Positions 5,632 through 6,656 of a DNA stretch of 6,656 nucleotides are shown piece after piece; position 1 is the stretch's first letter, and each line of letters begins with the position of its first letter. The notes beneath the pieces were generated by a model, which did no database searches, was not told the origin of the DNA, and saw only the letters and a program-made list of their open reading frames with translations. Made by a program: the position numbers and the translations under genes. The DNA comes from Nitrosomonadales bacterium (GTDB taxonomy: Bacteria > Pseudomonadota > Gammaproteobacteria > Burkholderiales > Sulfuricellaceae), in contig PQAG01000183.1 of assembly GCA_003104895.1 (NCBI GenBank), positions 6,912 through 13,567 of the forward strand. The letters are read 5' to 3'.

Positions 5632-5661
5632 CTATTTGACGCAAAATATTGCATCAATTAG
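5632..5661. repeat. 30-bp near-perfect dyad next to the cassette front
   Basis: On the minus strand the left arm CTAATTGATGCAA and right arm TTGCGTCAAATAG are reverse complements at 11 of 13 positions, around a TATT centre. It ends 14 bp before the cassette core at 5618. Its size and symmetry suit a dimeric DNA-binding protein; as RNA it would form a hairpin with one G-U pair and one mismatch but lacks a terminator U-run. Function is unknown. Confidence 0.6.
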
Positions 5662-5835
5662 GCCGTCCAAAAATTTATAAATATAAAACATTTACATAAT
5701 CTCAATAAGTTACCTGTTTTTAGTGCTGCCTGAAAGCGGTCGCCTTTATTTCGGAGCTGCTCCGCTTTCCCGGCAAGGGCTTATGCCAATCGGATTAAAC
5801 GCTTTATTTGCCTGTGTGGCAAGCAGGCGATTGTT

Positions 5836-6656
5836 TCAGGGGCGCTGGAATTCCAGGTTGTCGATCAGCCGCGTCGCGCCCAGCCGGGCAGCGCCCAGCA
5901 CCACCAGGGCGGTGTCCCCGGCTTGGGCGGGTTGCAGGGTGGCGGCGTGGCGCAGAGAGATGTAGTCCACCTGCCAGCCGTGGCTGGCGAGGTCGGCTGC
6001 GGCAGCATTTTCCAGCGCGGCGTAATCATTCCGGCCCGAGGCCGTGGCTTCACTGATGGCAAGCAGGTTGCGGTACAGGCGGGGGGCTTCGGCGCGCTCT
6101 TCCGGGCTCAGGTAGCCGTTGCGCGAGGACAGGGCCAGGCCGTCTCCGGCGCGTACGGTCTCCCCGGCGATGATCTCCAGCGGCAGGTTGAATTCGCGCA
6201 CCATGCCGCGGATGATGTGGAGCTGCTGGTAGTCCTTCTTGCCGAACACGGCGCAGGCGGGCTGGACGATGTTGAACAGCTTCAGCACGATGGTGGCCAC
6301 GCCGCGGAAATGGCCGGGGCGGAAGGCGCCGCACAGTTCATTGGCGATGGGCGGCGGCTCGACCTGGAACTGTTGCGGGGAAGGGAACAGCTCCTGCGCG
6401 CCGGGGGTGAACACGATATCGGCGCCAGCAGCCTGGAGCTTGCGGCAGTCTGCTTCCAGAGTGCGCGGGTACTTGGCCAGATCCTCGCCGGCACCGAACT
6501 GCAGCGGGTTGACGAAGATGCTCACCACCACGCAGCGGCCATGCCGGCGCGCCTGTTCGACCAGGGCGATATGCCCCTCGTGCAGGTTGCCCATGGTGGG
6601 CACGAAGGCCACCGGCTGACGACCCCGCAGGGTTTCGCGCAGAACGGAAATGGACG
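5836..6656 (-). CDS. panC: Pantoate--beta-alanine ligase (pantothenate synthetase), N-terminus beyond the window
   Basis: The cytosolic enzyme joins (R)-pantoate and beta-alanine, using ATP through a pantoyl-adenylate, in the last step of pantothenate (coenzyme A precursor) synthesis. Window residues number 272 and the family is usually about 280 long, so only a few N-terminal residues are missing. Landmarks are FVPTMGNLHEGH with the HIGH-like HEGH at visible residues 25-28, FVNPLQF, GHFRGVATIVLKLFN, FGKKDYQQL (about 137-145) and the KMSKS-equivalent SSRNGYLSPEER (176-187), with the normal end GATRLIDNLEF. The frame stays open to the right edge with the plausible family sequence SISVLRETLRGRQP, so the GTG at 6612 is an internal valine, not a start. 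The gene is GC-rich like the pigment operon and unlike the cassettes. A panB gene upstream would be typical but is not in view. Confidence 0.96.
   Translation of the reverse strand, partial: SISVLRETLRGRQPVAFVPTMGNLHEGHIALVEQARRHGRCVVVSIFVNPLQFGAGEDLAKYPRTLEADCRKLQAAGADIVFTPGAQELFPSPQQFQVEPPPIANELCGAFRPGHFRGVATIVLKLFNIVQPACAVFGKKDYQQLHIIRGMVREFNLPLEIIAGETVRAGDGLALSSRNGYLSPEERAEAPRLYRNLLAISEATASGRNDYAALENAAAADLASHGWQVDYISLRHAATLQPAQAGDTALVVLGAARLGATRLIDNLEFQRP

Larger units (their letters stand above)
5602..5835. other. Intergenic spacer between panC and the cassettes, AT-rich with dyads
   Basis: No gene is supported in this stretch. The part next to the cassette (about 5620-5720) is strongly AT-rich, unlike panC. 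It holds the 30-bp dyad described separately and, on the minus strand, a TTGAGA (5709-5704) followed by TATATT- and TATAAA-like sequences at non-ideal spacing, so a promoter for the cassettes is possible but not clear. Nearer panC, GAAAGCGG (5732-5739) and CCGCTTTC (5762-5769) form an inverted repeat, overlapping a second one, CGGAG/CTCCG (5752-5764). TTGCC/GGCAA form another small stem about 20 bases past the panC stop. None has a U-run, so no intrinsic terminator for panC can be called. Confidence 0.5.

Noticed and set aside
5657..5663. GCCTAAT as the R'' of another attC ending at the GTTAGAT core
   Set aside because: The last base does not fit AAC, the distance to the core is only about 52 bases, and the strongest pairing is the internal 30-bp dyad rather than pairing between the outer arms.
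5732..5769. Inverted repeat GAAAGCGG/CCGCTTTC as the panC terminator
   Set aside because: The loop is long, it overlaps a competing hairpin, and the bases after it on the minus strand are not U-rich.
5723..5965. Plus-strand 80-codon frame that could have been an integron integrase fragment
   Set aside because: Much of it is antisense to panC, it has no tyrosine-recombinase motif, and the remaining part is too short and without recognisable similarity.
1..6656. CRISPR arrays, tRNA or rRNA genes
   Set aside because: I found no regularly spaced repeats and no cloverleaf or ribosomal RNA signature on either strand.

Overview
The window looks like chromosomal DNA of a GC-rich proteobacterium, probably a betaproteobacterium. 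This is an inference from the aryl-polyene gene order, the panC sequence, the high GC of the flanks and the RAYT-type transposase remnant; the genus cannot be told. Every gene I support is on the minus strand, so the biological reading order runs from high to low coordinates.

Right flank (6656-5836): panC, pantoate--beta-alanine ligase of pantothenate synthesis, running off the right edge at its N-terminus. Next comes a short AT-rich spacer (5602-5835) with a near-perfect 30-bp dyad.

Centre (about 5618-3080): an accessory block of visibly lower GC that reads as two integron gene cassettes. Cassette 1 starts at a G^TTAGAT core (5618-5612), carries a 526-residue reverse transcriptase of UG/Abi-like appearance, and ends in a 99-nt attC site (4019-3921). 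Cassette 2 starts at the TTAGGT half of that attC and carries a 275-residue protein with a PD-(D/E)XK nuclease signature. Its own attC is missing: only a possible degenerate R'' (GCCTAAG) remains at the stop codon. No integron integrase is in the window, so this is a candidate integrase-less cassette cluster (CALIN) with likely anti-phage cargo.

Between 3075 and about 2790 lie repeated CTGACCC motifs and the middle part of a REP-associated (Y1/HUH, IS200-like) transposase that has lost both ends. It is followed by a small four-helix membrane protein gene of unknown function (2762-2364).

Left flank (2211-1): a good sigma70-type promoter, preceded by a perfect 22-bp palindrome, opens a tightly packed operon: acyl carrier protein, COG4648-type membrane protein, adenylate-forming acyl/aryl ligase, and the first 20 codons of a hot-dog dehydratase. 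The four genes match the order seen in aryl-polyene (xanthomonadin-like) pigment clusters, where an aryl acid is activated, loaded on the carrier protein and extended. The main interest is the cassette-borne reverse transcriptase and nuclease inserted between two ordinary chromosomal neighbourhoods.
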